Source: Heterodera schachtii (taxonomy: Eukaryota > Nematoda > Chromadorea > Rhabditida > Heteroderidae). Taken from it: a stretch of DNA of 64,000 nucleotides. Positions 20,989-34,250 of the stretch are shown here, one piece after another (the stretch's first letter is position 1; every line of letters starts with the position of its first letter). The notes under the pieces were generated by a model. The model worked only from the letters and a program-made list of their open reading frames with translations. It searched no databases and was not told the origin of the DNA. Location: contig SIJG01000019.1 in the NCBI GenBank assembly GCA_023374025.1, forward strand, positions 525,403-589,402. The letters are read 5' to 3'. The position numbers and the translations under genes are program-made.

Positions 20989-23900
20989 TTTCTGAAATTT
21001 TAGTTAAGAATGAATTCTCAAATTTGCTTTTTTATTAAACAAAATTTAAGCATTGTTTTTTAATCTATAATTTTTATTTGGATTATATATATATATTTTT
21101 TGTTTCGATGCATAGGTTTTCGTATTTTGTTTTTATTTTTATATATGCTTTTTTTGAAAGATTTTAATTTCGATTTTATTTTGGGTTCTAGTCATCTTTC
21201 TTCTTTAATTTTCTATTATAATTAATTAATATTATTTTCTCGGTAAAGGCATGTCGCTGAAGTTACCGTTTATTAAATGAAATTTCGAAATTTTTTAAGT
21301 TTTAAAGAATTTCTTATTTCAACTATTAAATTCTTTTAAATTGTAAATCTTCTATGATCGGAAAGATAACTTCAAAGATGATTTATTTTGTTGAATACGC
21401 GTAGCCGAGAGTCAATTTGTGCTCTATTTTAGACAGTGTTTATTAATTTTATCATCATTTAAAACATGGAGAAGTAAAAAAAAAAAATTCAATTTGATAG
21501 GGAGTACAGTAGAAGAATTTGTATTTAATTTTTCATTCGACATTGTTAGTAACTAAATTTTATCAGAATCTTTTGTAAAGTTTTCATTTATTGATTCGGT
21601 AAATTTCCCAGATATATCAGTGAAGTACAGGTGGGCATATCGAGACGGACAAAATCAAGATGTTTGAAAGTAAAATTATATTTGTTCAAACATTCGATTT
21701 ACTATGCATCAAAATATAAAGTTTATTATAAAAAAATTTAATTTGAAGATATTTTATTTTAAGATTAATTGTTCATCTTTTATTTAAAGTATCAAATTAA
21801 AATTTTAATAACATTATATTTCAATTATAAAAAGAATGACCATATTTTATTTTATATATTATTGCTTACGCCGTTATAATTATTTTACTAGATGTTTCGC
21901 TCTATTCGAATATTTTTCGGTAATAGATTGAGAAAAATTTGAATTTCTTCTTTAAATAAATTCATTAAAAATAAATCGATTTTGGTCTTTTAAAATTTGG
22001 TTTTTTGATTGATTATATTTACTAAAGATTTTTATGTTTATTATTAAAATAAATTAATTGATATTCTCCAATACTAATTAAAATTATAAGTTTTGATATT
22101 TATATTTAAAAATAAGTATTTGTTTTTAAGCATTAACTATTTTTAGATTTATTTTAAAATATTGAGTAAAAAATTGTTTTATATGATAAAATTTTATTTC
22201 CTTATTAATTTTTAAATTAATTTTTGTCTTTATATTTCATATTAATTAAATGTTATGAAAAAAATTTCAAGATTATTCCATACATTTATCTTTATTTATT
22301 ATATTCATTCCATTATTAGTTTATAACAAAATAATGTTTTCATTTTTTTATTTAATTTATAAGACAAGAATTTTGTTTTTTTTATTTATTTAAATATCTG
22401 GGTTACTAATTGTAAATGATTATAGTAAATTAAAATCTACTTTCAGATTAATATTTTTATAGAGGCTTTAAATTTATTACTTTAACATTAAAGTAAAAAA
22501 AGTTTATGTTTCATGATTTAACGTATAGCTTATTCAAATATTTTCACATTGTAAATATTTATTACTATTAAAGGTATATATTTTTATTTGTTAGTTTATA
22601 TTATTTCATATTATTACAATTTTCATGGGTAGCATCGAATTTGAATTTTTTAATAAAATAAGGAATTTTTTATTTATCCTAAATATTAATTCTAAGAACA
22701 CCAAAGAATTATTCATTTAAATTAGTAGAACGAAAAACTGAGTTGTATTTAAAGCATTTCTTTTAAATTTTATATGTGTGGTACCCATCTATATTACTAA
22801 ATTTTCATCACTATTTTATTTCTTTTTTTAAAAATTAATTTGTTGGTATTTGGAAAATTGAGCCAATTCATTAAGCATAAAATATTTTAAATTTTATCTT
22901 AGACCTTAGCCTTTTTCTTTTACTATTTTCTTGATAGAAAATTATTTTTTACTTTTTATATATTTATTCTTTTTTCAGTTATTTATAAAAAATTAATTTA
23001 TTTTATTTATGAACAAGCCTAAAGCGTCGATCCAAAAGAGATAGAGATGCTTACGATTTTTGTCCATTTGATGTGTCTATTCTATATCAAAGTCAGTAAA
23101 AAAATAAAATCTCTTCATATTATTTTTAAATTCTTAATTTGCATCTTTCAGCTAAATTTTCCACTTCGTTTTTTCTTTTACAATACTTAAAAATTTAATG
23201 ATACCTGAATTTAAAACTATGTTTAATATAACTTATTCGAATTTATTTTTTATTTTTTTCTGGTCACTTTGCGGAGATTAGATTGATCTTCAAATTAAAT
23301 GGTAAACAAATAGAGTATAATATTAAAAAATCCTAGAAAGTTCAAATATTTAAAGAAGCCTCATATTTTAAATCTTTTTATCTTTCTTTTAATTAAAAAT
23401 ATTTCTTAACTTTAATATTTAGCAATGTTTATTCCCTTTTATTATTAAATAAGATTGATCTGTTTTGTTTTTATTAAAACGTGTTTTTTTAAATGTCTGC
23501 TTATTTGAAATTTTATAAATAAACCTTTATATATTTTTAAATAAATTCATAGTCTTGAACAAAAAACTTGTTAACATTGTATAACTCACGAACAAGAGAA
23601 ACAACGAATTTGTTGATGTACAACAAAATTGCTTCTTTAATATTATTTTTCTAGTAAATAATATTAATTTAAAAGTTTGTATTTTGCTATATTTGTTCTC
23701 TAATATCATATCTAATTTTCAAAAAATTATCATAATATAATGCAAAAGATTAAAAACTACTTCTCCGTCTTTCAATTTGAGGTTCATTTTATTGCTTATA
23801 TTTATTAAACTCGGTTTCTAATTTTCTTTTTAAATAGCCTTTAATAATTTTATATAATTGTTTTAACTTATGCGCTTGAATTCAAAAATTCCATTTAATT

Positions 23901-26900
23901 TTGCATTTATTTATATTTTGTTAATTAAATTATTTCCTCCTTTTTAAGTGAAATTGCTAATTTTATACTTTGTCTTAAAATATTAATTATTATTTCAAAA
24001 TTATTGAATTTTCGTTATATTTATCCCAGCTTTCATTTATGCTTTCTTTAAATTCTATAATCACTTTATTTCTGCTTTTTTAAAACATTGTTATGTAAAT
24101 TCTGGTATAATATAATAAAAATATTTTTATAACAAATTATATTCTCTTGTCCGAGAAATCGATATTGGGGCAAAATTATAATGATATTGATTAATCTCTA
24201 GTTCAGAATTCTGATTTAATGGTGAATTTAATAAATCTTAAAAAAATTGTTTCTTTTTTATAATGTAATTTTTCAATTAGGCTTTTCAATTTTATAATAA
24301 TGTTTTATAATAAAAATAAATTAAGTACAATCTTTCTTTCTTCTATGTAAAATCTTAAATTGTCTCATGTCTACTTAGGATAAGTTAGCGTAAGGACCAT
24401 TTGCAATTTTTAATTTTTAATTATCTATTAAATAATTGCAATGTAGATGAGTAATAGTTAGATCCTTTTAAATATCAATATAAAATATTAATTTTTATAA
24501 ATATATTTTTAAATAATTAATTGTTTAAATGCTCATTTCATATTCTTTAATATATTGACTACATCTCCTTGTGAAGGAAAAATTGTTCTATATACTCTTG
24601 CAATTTAATCCATGTATTCAGAATACCTTTCAAATTTTTTTGTAAACATACAATTTAATACAGCTTATTCGAACTTTTTTTATATCTTATCTTCTTGCGA
24701 AGCTTTTTTATCATGCCCTCTAAGTTTTCTTGTAAATTCACCCAAGATGAATATTATATTTTTTATATATATATATAGACAAATCCTTTATTTTTCAAAT
24801 TTTATATTAAATTTTTCTTTTGTATTATTTGAGGCATTTGAGCGTTTTTTAGAGAAACTAATAAATATTACAAATATAAACAAATTATGTATTTTGTAAA
24901 CTAAATTTTAAACGTCCTAAATTTATATTAATGTTCATTTCGTTATAACAAGCAGGCATATTCATTTTATACTTGTAAGTTGTATGCAATTAAGTGAATA
25001 GCAGAATTTATCATTTTACCTTCGATATACTCCTGAATTGAAGATTTTAATGAACTTATTTTTATAACATCTATTTGTTTATTTATTTTATTCTTTTATA
25101 ATTTATTTTAAAATTCATTCTGTCTTTGCATTCAAATCTTTATTCAATAATTCTCTTGGTTCTGAGCCAATAAAAACTGTCAGTTTCCATTCATGTACTA
25201 TTTTGCAGATAAACAAGAAATTAATTAATTAATTGCATTTTTATTTAAAGTATTTTTGAATTTTTTTCTGTTTGCAATAGTTGTATATTTTTAGTGCAGA
25301 GATAAAGAATTTTGTAATTTCCATTAAAATATCAAAAAAGTATTATGGCTATGATTTCTTTAAACTTATGTAAATTTTTTAAATTCAAGTGCCAGAACAT
25401 CGACATTTATTTTGCGGCATAAATTTTATATTTAATTACGGCTACGTACTGTTTTTTTCTTTTTTTCTTTCTAATCCCTGGTTAGTTTTCGGAACTTTTC
25501 TTATTTTACGTTATGCTTTTAAAATTGTCTACTAAGCAAAAGTTCGCCAATTAGTTTTTGCTTTTAATCATTACAAAGTTTTATTGCGTCTTACCCTTCT
25601 AATTTTTAAATTTTTTCAGCAGTAATCGTTTCTTTTTTAAAAGTATTTTTCTCAGTGATTTGGAAAAATTCAATTTATTTTTAATTTATGATGAAGCTTG
25701 GTGAGACTGAGCCAAAACATTCAGCGATGCATGTTGACTATTTATTCTTTTTCTTAGTGAAAATTTTGATAATTTGAATTTATTAGTTTTTCAATATCAT
25801 CTGTTTATGTCTTTTATGTAATATATAATTTTAAATTTGTTGAGCATTTTTCATTGTACCTTAATTAAAGATCAATTTTGTAATTGATTTTTTTATGTGA
25901 CTAGATTATTATTTTCTTTATTATAATAATTTTTGTCTATTTAGAAACATAATTAAAAGTAATTATAAATATTTATTTATTATAATTTATGATTATCTTC
26001 AATGTTATTTATCAAATACTCTTAATTTTATATTTTTGTTTATTTTAATAATTTAAATTTTCAATCAAATATTATATCTAGAATTAAAGCGGGATAAAAA
26101 ATTAAATCACAAAATTTAATGTTTAATCTCTCTTAATTGCATTTGGATAATTATTCTTCATATTAATATAATTTATTTAAGTATTTTTATTTCTAAAGTT
26201 TATAATGCTTTTAATTATTATTTTTTTTCTATGCCTTTTTGAAATTATTTTCTATTTTTCTTTTAATCGTAGCACCTTCCGACTTACCACTTTTTCATAA
26301 TTCCCTTATTTCAGTTTTAGTTTATTTTTTACAAGTAATTTATTTATTATCTCAATATATCATAGAAGCATTTTAATACCGAAATGTAAATTTTTATTAA
26401 TTTGCTTTTTCATTCAAATTGTTTTCTAAAAACTTCTAATAATAATGATTTTCATTAAAATATTTTGTTATTTTATTTAATTGTTAACTAATTTAGTCGG
26501 TAGCTTTAAATTCCTTGTCCGAAAATATGGTGTTACTTTTGTTGTGCGCGGAATAAGCCTTTGCTTTACGTCTGGTTTATCTTGCCAAAAACTTCCTGTT
26601 TTCTTTATTTTTTTTTATTTATATTTATTACTGTTTTCTTTTTAATTATATTCCTTCTAATGTTGTTCTAATCTTTGTTTACTTATTATTTAACTTCACT
26701 GTTTTATGGCTCTTAGATGGCTGACTGTATTTCATTTCACTAGTTTAAACAACAGATCAAGGGTTATTTTTACAATTAAAACTTTTTGAGTTTTGCTTTA
26801 TATCTGGTTTTATCATGCCAAAACTCCTCTGTAATAATAATAATAGTAGTATGTTTGCTTTTAACTTCAGCTTATTTTAATTTTTTTATGATAAATGATT

Positions 26901-26919
26901 AAGTTTTGTATTTTTATAT

Positions 26920-27141
26920 TTGTTGTATATATCATGAAAAACTTCAAATCTTTGTCGACTGATGTCTATTTTCTAATATAATTATAAAATTTTGAAATTT
27001 CTTAATTTAATAATATTTGCAATACTTTTCCATTTCTTTTTTTTATAAATTTGTTTATTGTTTATTTTTTTTTATGTATTGAATTTTATTTGTATATTTG
27101 GATTGATGTTTCGTTGGGTTGTCAAACATTAAAAAATTATT
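26920..27141 (+). repeat. Direct duplication, copy A (pair with 27671-27886)
   Basis: About 220 bp repeated in direct orientation 751 bp downstream at roughly 90% identity by eye. Both start TTGTTGTATATATCATGAAA, contain TCTTTGTCGACTGATGT and end around GTTTCGTTG..CAAACATTAAAAAA. Between the copies lies a GTGCCGCCGCATCT word (27150). Confidence 0.85.
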
Positions 27142-27670
27142 TAGACCGTGCCGCCGCATCTCAAAATGCTTTTTGAATTGCCTGTCAATTGTTTTTTAAA
27201 TATTTATTTTTGTTTTATTTATATTTTAATTTTAAAGTTTTAGTATTTCATAAATAAATTTAATATAAAAAATTTTTATGAAATTTATTTTTTCTTTTTT
27301 AATAACCATTTTATGTATATATCTTGGGGTATTATTATTCACTTATAGAATTTCTACTTCAACTACATGATGATTGATTGCATCGTGTTTACTGCTTCTT
27401 AGTGCTCCGATTGAGCTTTTACTTTTTTAAATCGTTTAAAAATATATAAAATTACTTATTTTATAGACCATAAAATTGGTTTTTAAAAATTTATTATTAT
27501 GTGCAGTAATATTTTTTTTTATAAGATAAAACTAATTATTAAAAATATTTTTCTTCAATTTTATTGTTGAAAATAATTTTAAAAAAAGATTTATAAAAAA
27601 ATTAAAAATAAATGATTCTGCATCAATAATTCCATTGCGAGGCGTTACTACTATTCTTTACGGTTTTTAT

Positions 27671-27886
27671 TTGTTGTATATATCATGAAAAGCTTCAATC
27701 TTTGTCGACTGATGTTTAATTTCTAATATAACTATAGAATTTTGAAATTTCTTAATTTAATAATATTTGCAATACTTTTCCATTTTTTTTTTTTATAAAT
27801 TTGTTTATTGTTTTATCTTTTTGTATGTATTGAATTTTATTTGTATATTTGGTTTGATGTTTCGTTGCCAAACATTAAAAAAATTA
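27671..27886 (+). repeat. Direct duplication, copy B (pair with 26920-27141)
   Basis: Second copy of the 220-bp segment. Small indels and substitutions only, so this duplication is much younger than the general module divergence in the domain. Confidence 0.85.
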
Positions 27887-28315
27887 TAAAGTTATTAAGA
27901 ATAAAAAAGAAATTATATATAAATTTAATAATGTTTTAAATTGCTGCCCCAATGTGCTTCTATTCATTATATCGTTTTATATTGTTTCTATTCAATTAAA
28001 GTAACAATATAACTTAAAAACAAAATTTACACTTTTAATTTTTAATAAAACAATAAATGGAATAATGACAACTTAAAATTTGTAAATTTATGTTCCACAA
28101 ATTTCGGGTAAAAAATAATTTATTTAGAGCAATATTCTTTTTTGGAAAATATAAATTTAAATAAATTTTACATAATTGAAAAATATATTTTTAATTTTCA
28201 TTAATAATTTTATTATATAGTTTATAAATTAAAAAGATTATTTTGAAAGAATTTTACCTTGAGAATTAACTTTATTGAATAATGTTTTTAGATTTAAATG
28301 TTTTAACTATTGAAA

Positions 28316-28465
28316 AAAACAAGTTTTTTGACTTATAATACTAATTAAATAACAAATTTTAATTTTAAAATATAGAATTTCAGATTAAAAGCGCAATATT
28401 AGGCTCTGCTTATTTATATTTATATTTCCTTTTTTATATCTGTTGTTAACTTCTTTTATTTATCT
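28316..28465 (+). repeat. Paralogous empty site of the composite MITE/Helitron insertion
   Basis: The sequence from GTTTTTTGACTTATAATACTAATTA through ATAGAATTTCAGATTAAAAGCGCAATATTAGGCTCTGC and TGTTGTTAACTTC matches, without interruption, the left flank (40520-40582) plus right flank (42029-42110) of the composite insertion. It represents the pre-insertion state of a duplicated host segment. Confidence 0.8.
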
Positions 28466-28661
28466 CATGAAATTCATATTCCTCAATTCCAATTCCGACA
28501 ATTTTATATCATGAAGTTGTTAAATGATCCATTTTTAAATTAAGCAAGTAGTGACAAAAGCTTTAATGTTAAATACTTTTTTTTGCATCAAAACACATTA
28601 AAACTTCTCATATATTACTATTTCCCTTCTTTATCGTAATTAGTGTGAGGAAAAACTTGAC

Positions 28662-28692
28662 ATCCAAGAGAATCCATCCATACTTCTTGGAT
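28662..28692 (+). repeat. Tag hairpin ATCCAAGA / TCTTGGAT
   Basis: Eight-base perfect arms with a 15-nt loop, directly after ACTTGAC. The word CTTGACATCC here resembles the CTTGACATC that ends the conserved leaders near 31612 and 33648. Confidence 0.55.
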
Positions 28693-28991
28693 TGTTGCGC
28701 CAGTCTTGGCACAAAATTAATATATGATTTGGTAATTGATATTGGCATAATTTTTTATCAATTTTTATTAAATTTAATTTAATAAACACATTGAATTTTT
28801 TGCTTTTATATTTTAACTCGTTGTTTGAAAACTTGAAAGGACTGTCGAATATGGCAATAGTTTTTTTTTTTTAAATTCCTTCATTTTACTACATAAAGAA
28901 TATTTAATTACTTTTTATTAATATCATTGTAGAAAAATATGTAACCGAAGTTAGTTTTGTTGCCGCATTTTTTGTGTTAAATTTTTAAAGC

Positions 28992-29827
28992 TTTATAAAC
29001 AAGGTTGCCAGAAGGGGTACACCCCAAAACGTCGCCGCCGAAACGTCGCCGGGACATAACGTCGTCGCAAAAAAATTAAAAATTTTAAGAAAATTTAAAA
29101 TTATTTTAGCTTTTTTGCAAATCTAAGTGTTAATAAAAACTAAATTTACTGATTTTTAAGAAAAAAATCGAAAAAACTTGAAAAAAAAATTTTTTTTTTC
29201 CTTGAATTTCTTAATAATAATTTTTTTTGAATTTTTCTAGAATTTTCCGAGCCAGGCTAGGTATCTCAAAATTGTTTGATATTTTTTTAATAAAATTAAA
29301 AAAAAAAAAATTTGCGACAACGTTATGTCCTGGCGACGTTTCGGCGGCGAAGTTTATTCCTGGTCCGAGCCAAGATGTGTTGATTTACATCATTTTGCTG
29401 ATTTCAGGGAGCTAAAGCTGATATTTTTTTCTCGATGTTGATTTTTTCCATAATTTTTGTTGGAGAAATCGGCTGATTTTTAGAAAAATCCTCAAAACAG
29501 TCATTTTTATGTAAATTCTACCAAGAACTCATAAATTTTCAATTTATGGCGATATGTTGATTTTTGAGTACGTGATTTTTATTCCTTCGAAAATTTTATT
29601 GCTTATTGTTACATTGTTTATTAACTAATTAGTTTCTTAATTTTTCAGTACATTTATATCTTCTAAGCGCAAAATTTTTTTGGAAAAAGCGCACCTCAAA
29701 AACCTTTTTTTTAAATTTTTTTAATTTGGAATAAAATTAATCAAAATGCTATTTTTGACCCGAAATGCTGATTTTTTGTCGAAAATGCTGATTTTGAAAA
29801 TTTTCATCTGGCAGCACTGTTTATAAA
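28992..29827. mobile_element. hAT-like non-autonomous element 3, with 8-bp target duplication
   Basis: The element spans 29000-29819 (820 bp). It is flanked by identical TTTATAAA octamers (28992-28999 and 29820-29827). Left terminus CAAGGTTGCCAGAAG; right terminus, read inward, CAGTGCTGCCAGATG, 11 of 15 identical. The right end has the canonical hAT CAGTG; the left has decayed. The interior has a near-perfect 39-bp inverted repeat (29033-29071 and 29311-29349). The right half repeats a TTTGCTGATTT/ATGCTGATTTT word many times. No transposase. The 62-codon frame at 29227-29415 is a shadow. Confidence 0.85.
29033..29349. repeat. Internal inverted repeat with AAACGTCGCC / CATAACGTCG units
   Basis: Arms 29033-29071 and 29311-29349 pair at 37 of 39 positions. 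Each contains CGCCGCCGAAACGTCGCC and GACATAACGTCG-type words. The 239-bp spacer is AT-rich with long A and T runs. The AAACGTC/ATAACGTC words resemble the AAATGTC core of the FB1, FB2 and 48.6-kb arrays. Confidence 0.88.
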
Positions 29828-31574
29828 AATACTTGTATGTTTTTATCTTAATTAAAATAAAAAATTTTGCATTTAATTTTTTACTCCAATTTTCGTAATT
29901 ATCTCTTTAACGAAAACATTAAATTTAATTAGAAAAATACTTTTATCAATGTTTATTTTTTACATAAATTTTATTGCTTCATATTTTTTATTTATTACTT
30001 TTAGTTAACTTTTTTGTTTTTTCGTAGCCATACGATGTTTAATAAATGAGGCTTGCTTTCTTTATAAGAAATATTTAATGCTTAACAGAGCAAGTTTTAT
30101 TCCTTTATTATGTATTCATAACTTTTTCTTGAATTTAATTTTTTATTTATTGCTTTTTCTTTTATTTTTTAAATATAGTGTATGTTTATTTTTCTCTAGT
30201 CTTTTAATAAATTATTTATATTTTCATGTAATCTTGACCTCTTCTGAAAAATTCATTTTTTCAATTGTCTTCAGTCAGGTTGGTAACGTTCTATCTGCTC
30301 TATTACATTCAATTGTATAGACGAAATTAAATTTAACTATTTTTCAATTATAGTTTTCTTGCTTCTTTTTTACTTTTTATTACTCGTGCCCTTAAATATG
30401 GTAAGCGAAAGATTAGATTTTATTTTTAATACTTATCTAATTTAGATATTCTAGAATTAATTAATTGTTCAAATCTCTTTTTGATAAAATTTTTTATATT
30501 CTTTTATCAGTTTTCGATTAAATGACTCACGGTTTCCTCATTTTGCTCAGGCACAAGTTTGTTCGTCATTTATATTTTATTTTTATATTTTTCGATCAAA
30601 TACTTTTTTATTTTTGATATTTTCTACGATTAACATTTGTCTTCTTAGCATCAATTTTATAATAAATTAAATAATTGGTTTTTTATTTGTAATTGTTTAA
30701 TGAGGTAATATAATTAATAATTCTAAAATCCTTTTTCATAATTTTTAGTTTTAATATTTGGAGTTTAATAGCTTTTCATAGAACTAAATTATTTTAGATT
30801 ATGTTTTGAATAATTTAAATAATATCCAAGTCTTAATAATATATATTATAGAAGAATTTATATATTACAAATTCTTGTAAAGTTCCCTTTTATTCAAATT
30901 TATTATGTAAATATTCTGCTATTTTTTATATTAATTATTAACTAAGTTAGTCGATTGCTTTATCTTTATTCCGCGACGGAACCAAAAAATACTTACGCGT
31001 ATTGGCACCTTTGTTTCAAATATAAAATTTAATTAAAGGTTATTGATTTCTTAATTTTTCAATAGATTCATTATTTACAAATTATTATTTTTTCTTTTTA
31101 GAAAAATATAATATTGCAAAGCTAATATTCATACAAACATCTTAGAATCCCACCAATGTCATTAATATGGGTTTTTCTCGAGGATTTGGTGTTTTTTTCA
31201 ACATAACTTGGTCCTGAAATTTTTTTTTTACAAACTTGTCGTTTGGTTCAGTCACGTATCAAAAATATATAATTTTTTATTTTTTGAGAATTTAAATTTT
31301 TATATGTTTATTAATGACAAATATATACTTAAATAAATTTTATTATTTATTTATTATTTTTTCTAAATTTTTCTAGAAAGCTAGAAGTTTTCATAGTATC
31401 TGATATTCTTTCTTTAGGTTTTTTTTCTATTTCAAAGTTTTTAATTTTACATGGTTTTTCATGAGTTTGTTCATGACAATTAGAAACTTGATGATTGTTT
31501 TTATTTATAAATATTATTTTTAAATTTATCTATTTATAATTAATTATACATTTTTTGAATATATATATTTTTCT

Positions 31575-31700
31575 CTATATTTTTAATAAACGTTTTCTAT
31601 TTTTTCTTTTTAATCTTGACATTGGCACGATTGTCGGCGTCATGTAACTCTTCTTCCGCTTTCGGAAGTTCTTGTTTTAATGTGTATTTGAAAAATTTTC
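31575..31700 (+). repeat. Leader-plus-tag module with hairpin tag
   Basis: Leader TTTTCTCTATATTTTTAATA, then a T-rich run ending TTTAATCTTGACATT, then a GC-richer tag GGCACGATTGTCGGCGTCAT followed by CTTCCG-CTTT-CGGAAG (31653-31668, a perfect 6-bp stem). The sequence after the hairpin matches that after 33700 and 40010. Confidence 0.6.
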
Positions 31701-33596
31701 TTAAAATAAAGTATCTTGCATACATTTTGCTTTATTTAAATTCTTATAATTTAATTAGTTTTCATTATTTATTTATATTTTTTATGCATTTATTCAACTT
31801 TTATTTTGTTTTCATTTGGGAGCATCTTTCAACATTCAAAATTATATTATATTTGCATTTGATGTTTATAATCATGTTTAAATAACATTTCTTTTTATAA
31901 TTTAATCATTTGCTATATAAAATAATATTATATAACAATATTTTATGTAAAATTGTCTCTTCTAAAGTATAATTCTATGAATCATTTTTTATTTGTGACG
32001 TTAACTCGTTTTATTTATCTCATAAATTCAAATTCCTTAATTCAGGCATGCAGAGTCCTAAAAATTTCATTGAATTTAGTCGGCAAGATTTATTATTTAT
32101 ATTACTCTGCTTATTAGAATAATATTTTAAACATTTTTAATTGTAATCAAATTATGAATAATTATTGTAATATACTTTTTCACGTCATAATAATTTAATT
32201 TGAGAGTTAGTTATAGAAATGAAATTGATTTTTTCTCAGTTTATTTTTTTTTAATTTTTAAATAATTAAATTTTAATATTAATGATTGATATGAAATTTT
32301 TTTATGTTAACTTAATTTTACAGTTATCGTATTATTTTCAATGCCATTTTTGCCAGATAAATATAAAAATATTACTTTTAAACTAAACGGTATGCAATCA
32401 TTGTGACTTATAATTGGCATTTTTATTTATTATTTTTTATTTCATATTGCTATTAACTTTTTAGAATTTTTTTTTGTAATTTTTCATGATTTAAAGTAAT
32501 ATCTTTTGTTCACATTCATTCAAACATTTAGATTCATTTCTAGTAATCGGGTCGCTTTCGTTTGAATCCACTACTGCTTCCTTTCATGTAATATTTTGCG
32601 GTTATGAATTTTATTTCATGATGAATTAAGAATTATTTAATTTTCTTTCATTTAATTAAATATCAAGCCTTTTTCTGGTAGAAATATTTTTTTAATTCTC
32701 TTGCTGAATTGGTTGACTGCGTACTCTTGTCCAACAGTAGCTACAATTTCGAGGAAGGCATTTGGCTCTTCAGTGCCCATTTTTTTTTTTTTCAATTTTC
32801 CTACAATAATTGAATCAAAATTTTAGTTTTTGTTAATTATTTATTTTCTCGGTTATCTTTTAAACCGAAAATTTTATTTGTTGGCCTAAAATTTATTTTG
32901 CGTAATAAATAAAGATTGTTACTTTATGGCAATTTGTTGTTATTTAACGCATAAAAAAATTTGATATTTCAATAATTTTTTTTAATAATATAATTTTATT
33001 TACATTCTTGAACATATTACAAATAGTAAAATGGCGTTCAGATAAAAAGGTTTTGTATTTTGTCTTAGCTAGCAATATGTCTAACCAAATATTAACTTAT
33101 ATTTAAGAATTTTAATGATATTTTCTTATTTTTTATATAACTAATAAAAAATATTTAGTCTATTTATAAATTATTTACTCTTCTAAAAAGATAATAATAT
33201 TAATAATTAAAGTTGTTTTAAAGTAAATGTTAACTTAGCCTTTTCCAATTAGAGTAGCCAATTTTATTTCATCAAAATCAGCCATTTTTATTTTTAGAAG
33301 ATATTTATTTTATTTATGTATAGTTTATGAATATAGTTTGAAATATTTTGATTAAATATTATAAAGATATTAATTTTAGTTTTATAATGCATATGAATCT
33401 GAATATAATTGGAATTTTTAAAAATTTAATCGCTCTGCATTTTCAATAGTCTTCTTCGTTAATTGTTCTTATATAACTTTTGATTACTCATTAATCTGGT
33501 TGTATTCATTTTAAAAAAGATGCTATTTTTATCACAATTTTTCGTGGCATACGTCATTAAAAAAAAGGACTCATTACTTTTTTATTATTTTTTGAA

Positions 33597-33740
33597 TAAA
33601 TATTTTTCTCTATATTTTTAATAAACGTTTCTATTTTTTTCTTTCAATCTTGACATCTACATTAGGTGCATGACGCCATGAAATTTTCTATTCTCGCTTT
33701 CGGAAGTTCTCGTTTTAATATGTATTTGTAAAAATTTATT
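33597..33740 (+). repeat. Leader-plus-tag module
   Basis: Leader TTTTTCTCTATATTTTTAAT, ending CAATCTTGACATC, then tag TACATTAGGTGCATGACGCC and CGCTTTCGGAAGTTCTCG. Compared with the 31.6-kb copy the left half of the hairpin is lost while the right half is kept. Confidence 0.6.
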
Positions 33741-34161
33741 TTCCATGATATTTTCGCATCCAAATTCCACCAAAATTTAAAAATTATTTATTTATATTTT
33801 ATTTACATTTTTTAAATTTTTTACTATATACAAAAAGTCCTCCATATTTAGTTGAAAATTTATTAATATTTATTTTTCTCTTTATCTTTCAATAAACTAT
33901 TTATTTTTTCATTTTAATCTTGGCATCGTTGCTGAACTCTTCACTTATTTGTTAGTCGAATCAATTTTTTTAAATTTTATAGCAAAATATGATTTAATGC
34001 CGTGATTATTCCAGTCATTAATCGCTAAGTATATTATTAAATAATTATAGAGTTAGAAGTTTTTGAAATATAATTTTATTTACATTTAATTTTAACATTA
34101 TTAAAAAAAGTCTTTCAATAATATTCTATTTTTCTCTTTATATTTTAATAAATTATTTTCT
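33656..34161 (+). repeat. Segmental duplication, copy A (pair with 39961-40453)
   Basis: About 500 bp repeated 6.3 kb downstream in the same orientation with only scattered differences and small indels. Shared landmarks: ATGACGCCATGAAATTTTCT, CGCATCCAAATTCCACCAAA, ATCTTGGCATCGTTGCTGAA, CAGTCATTAATCGCTAAGTA and CTTCAATAATATTCTATTT. It contains two leaders and one tag. Confidence 0.9.
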
Positions 34162-34250
34162 GTTTTTGCCTTTTAATCTTGTGGTTCGGCGGCTTGATCT
34201 CAGGAAGTTTGTCAAGTTGTCGACCAAGAGAAGAACATTATTTAAATTGT
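34130..34250 (+). repeat. Leader-plus-tag module
   Basis: Leader TTTTTCTCTTTATATTTTAA, then a T-rich run ending TTTTAATCTTG, then the tag TGGTTCGGCGGCTTGATCTC and GTCAAGTTGTCGACC. In the 40.43-kb copy the leader is kept but the tag is unrelated (TTTCTGCTTCTTGAATTCTT), which shows tag variability next to a conserved leader. Confidence 0.55.

Larger units (their letters stand above)
17970..28991. other. T-rich non-coding domain, part 3
   Basis: No gene recognised. GC-richer islands lie near 19195-19330, 19460-19540 (GTTCGTCCTCGTCAATTTTCG, cf. ATCGTCCTCATCAATAG near 8039), 20100-20200, 20505-20565, 20635-20705, 21240-21270, 25480-25560, 25690-25740, 26500-26600, 26745-26830, 27146-27180 and 28650-28720. 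The hydrophobic frames read on + (18667-18870, 24612-24899) are rich in F, L, I and Y, which T-rich DNA encodes by chance. Short (AT)n runs occur near 21085 and 24757. Confidence 0.6.
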
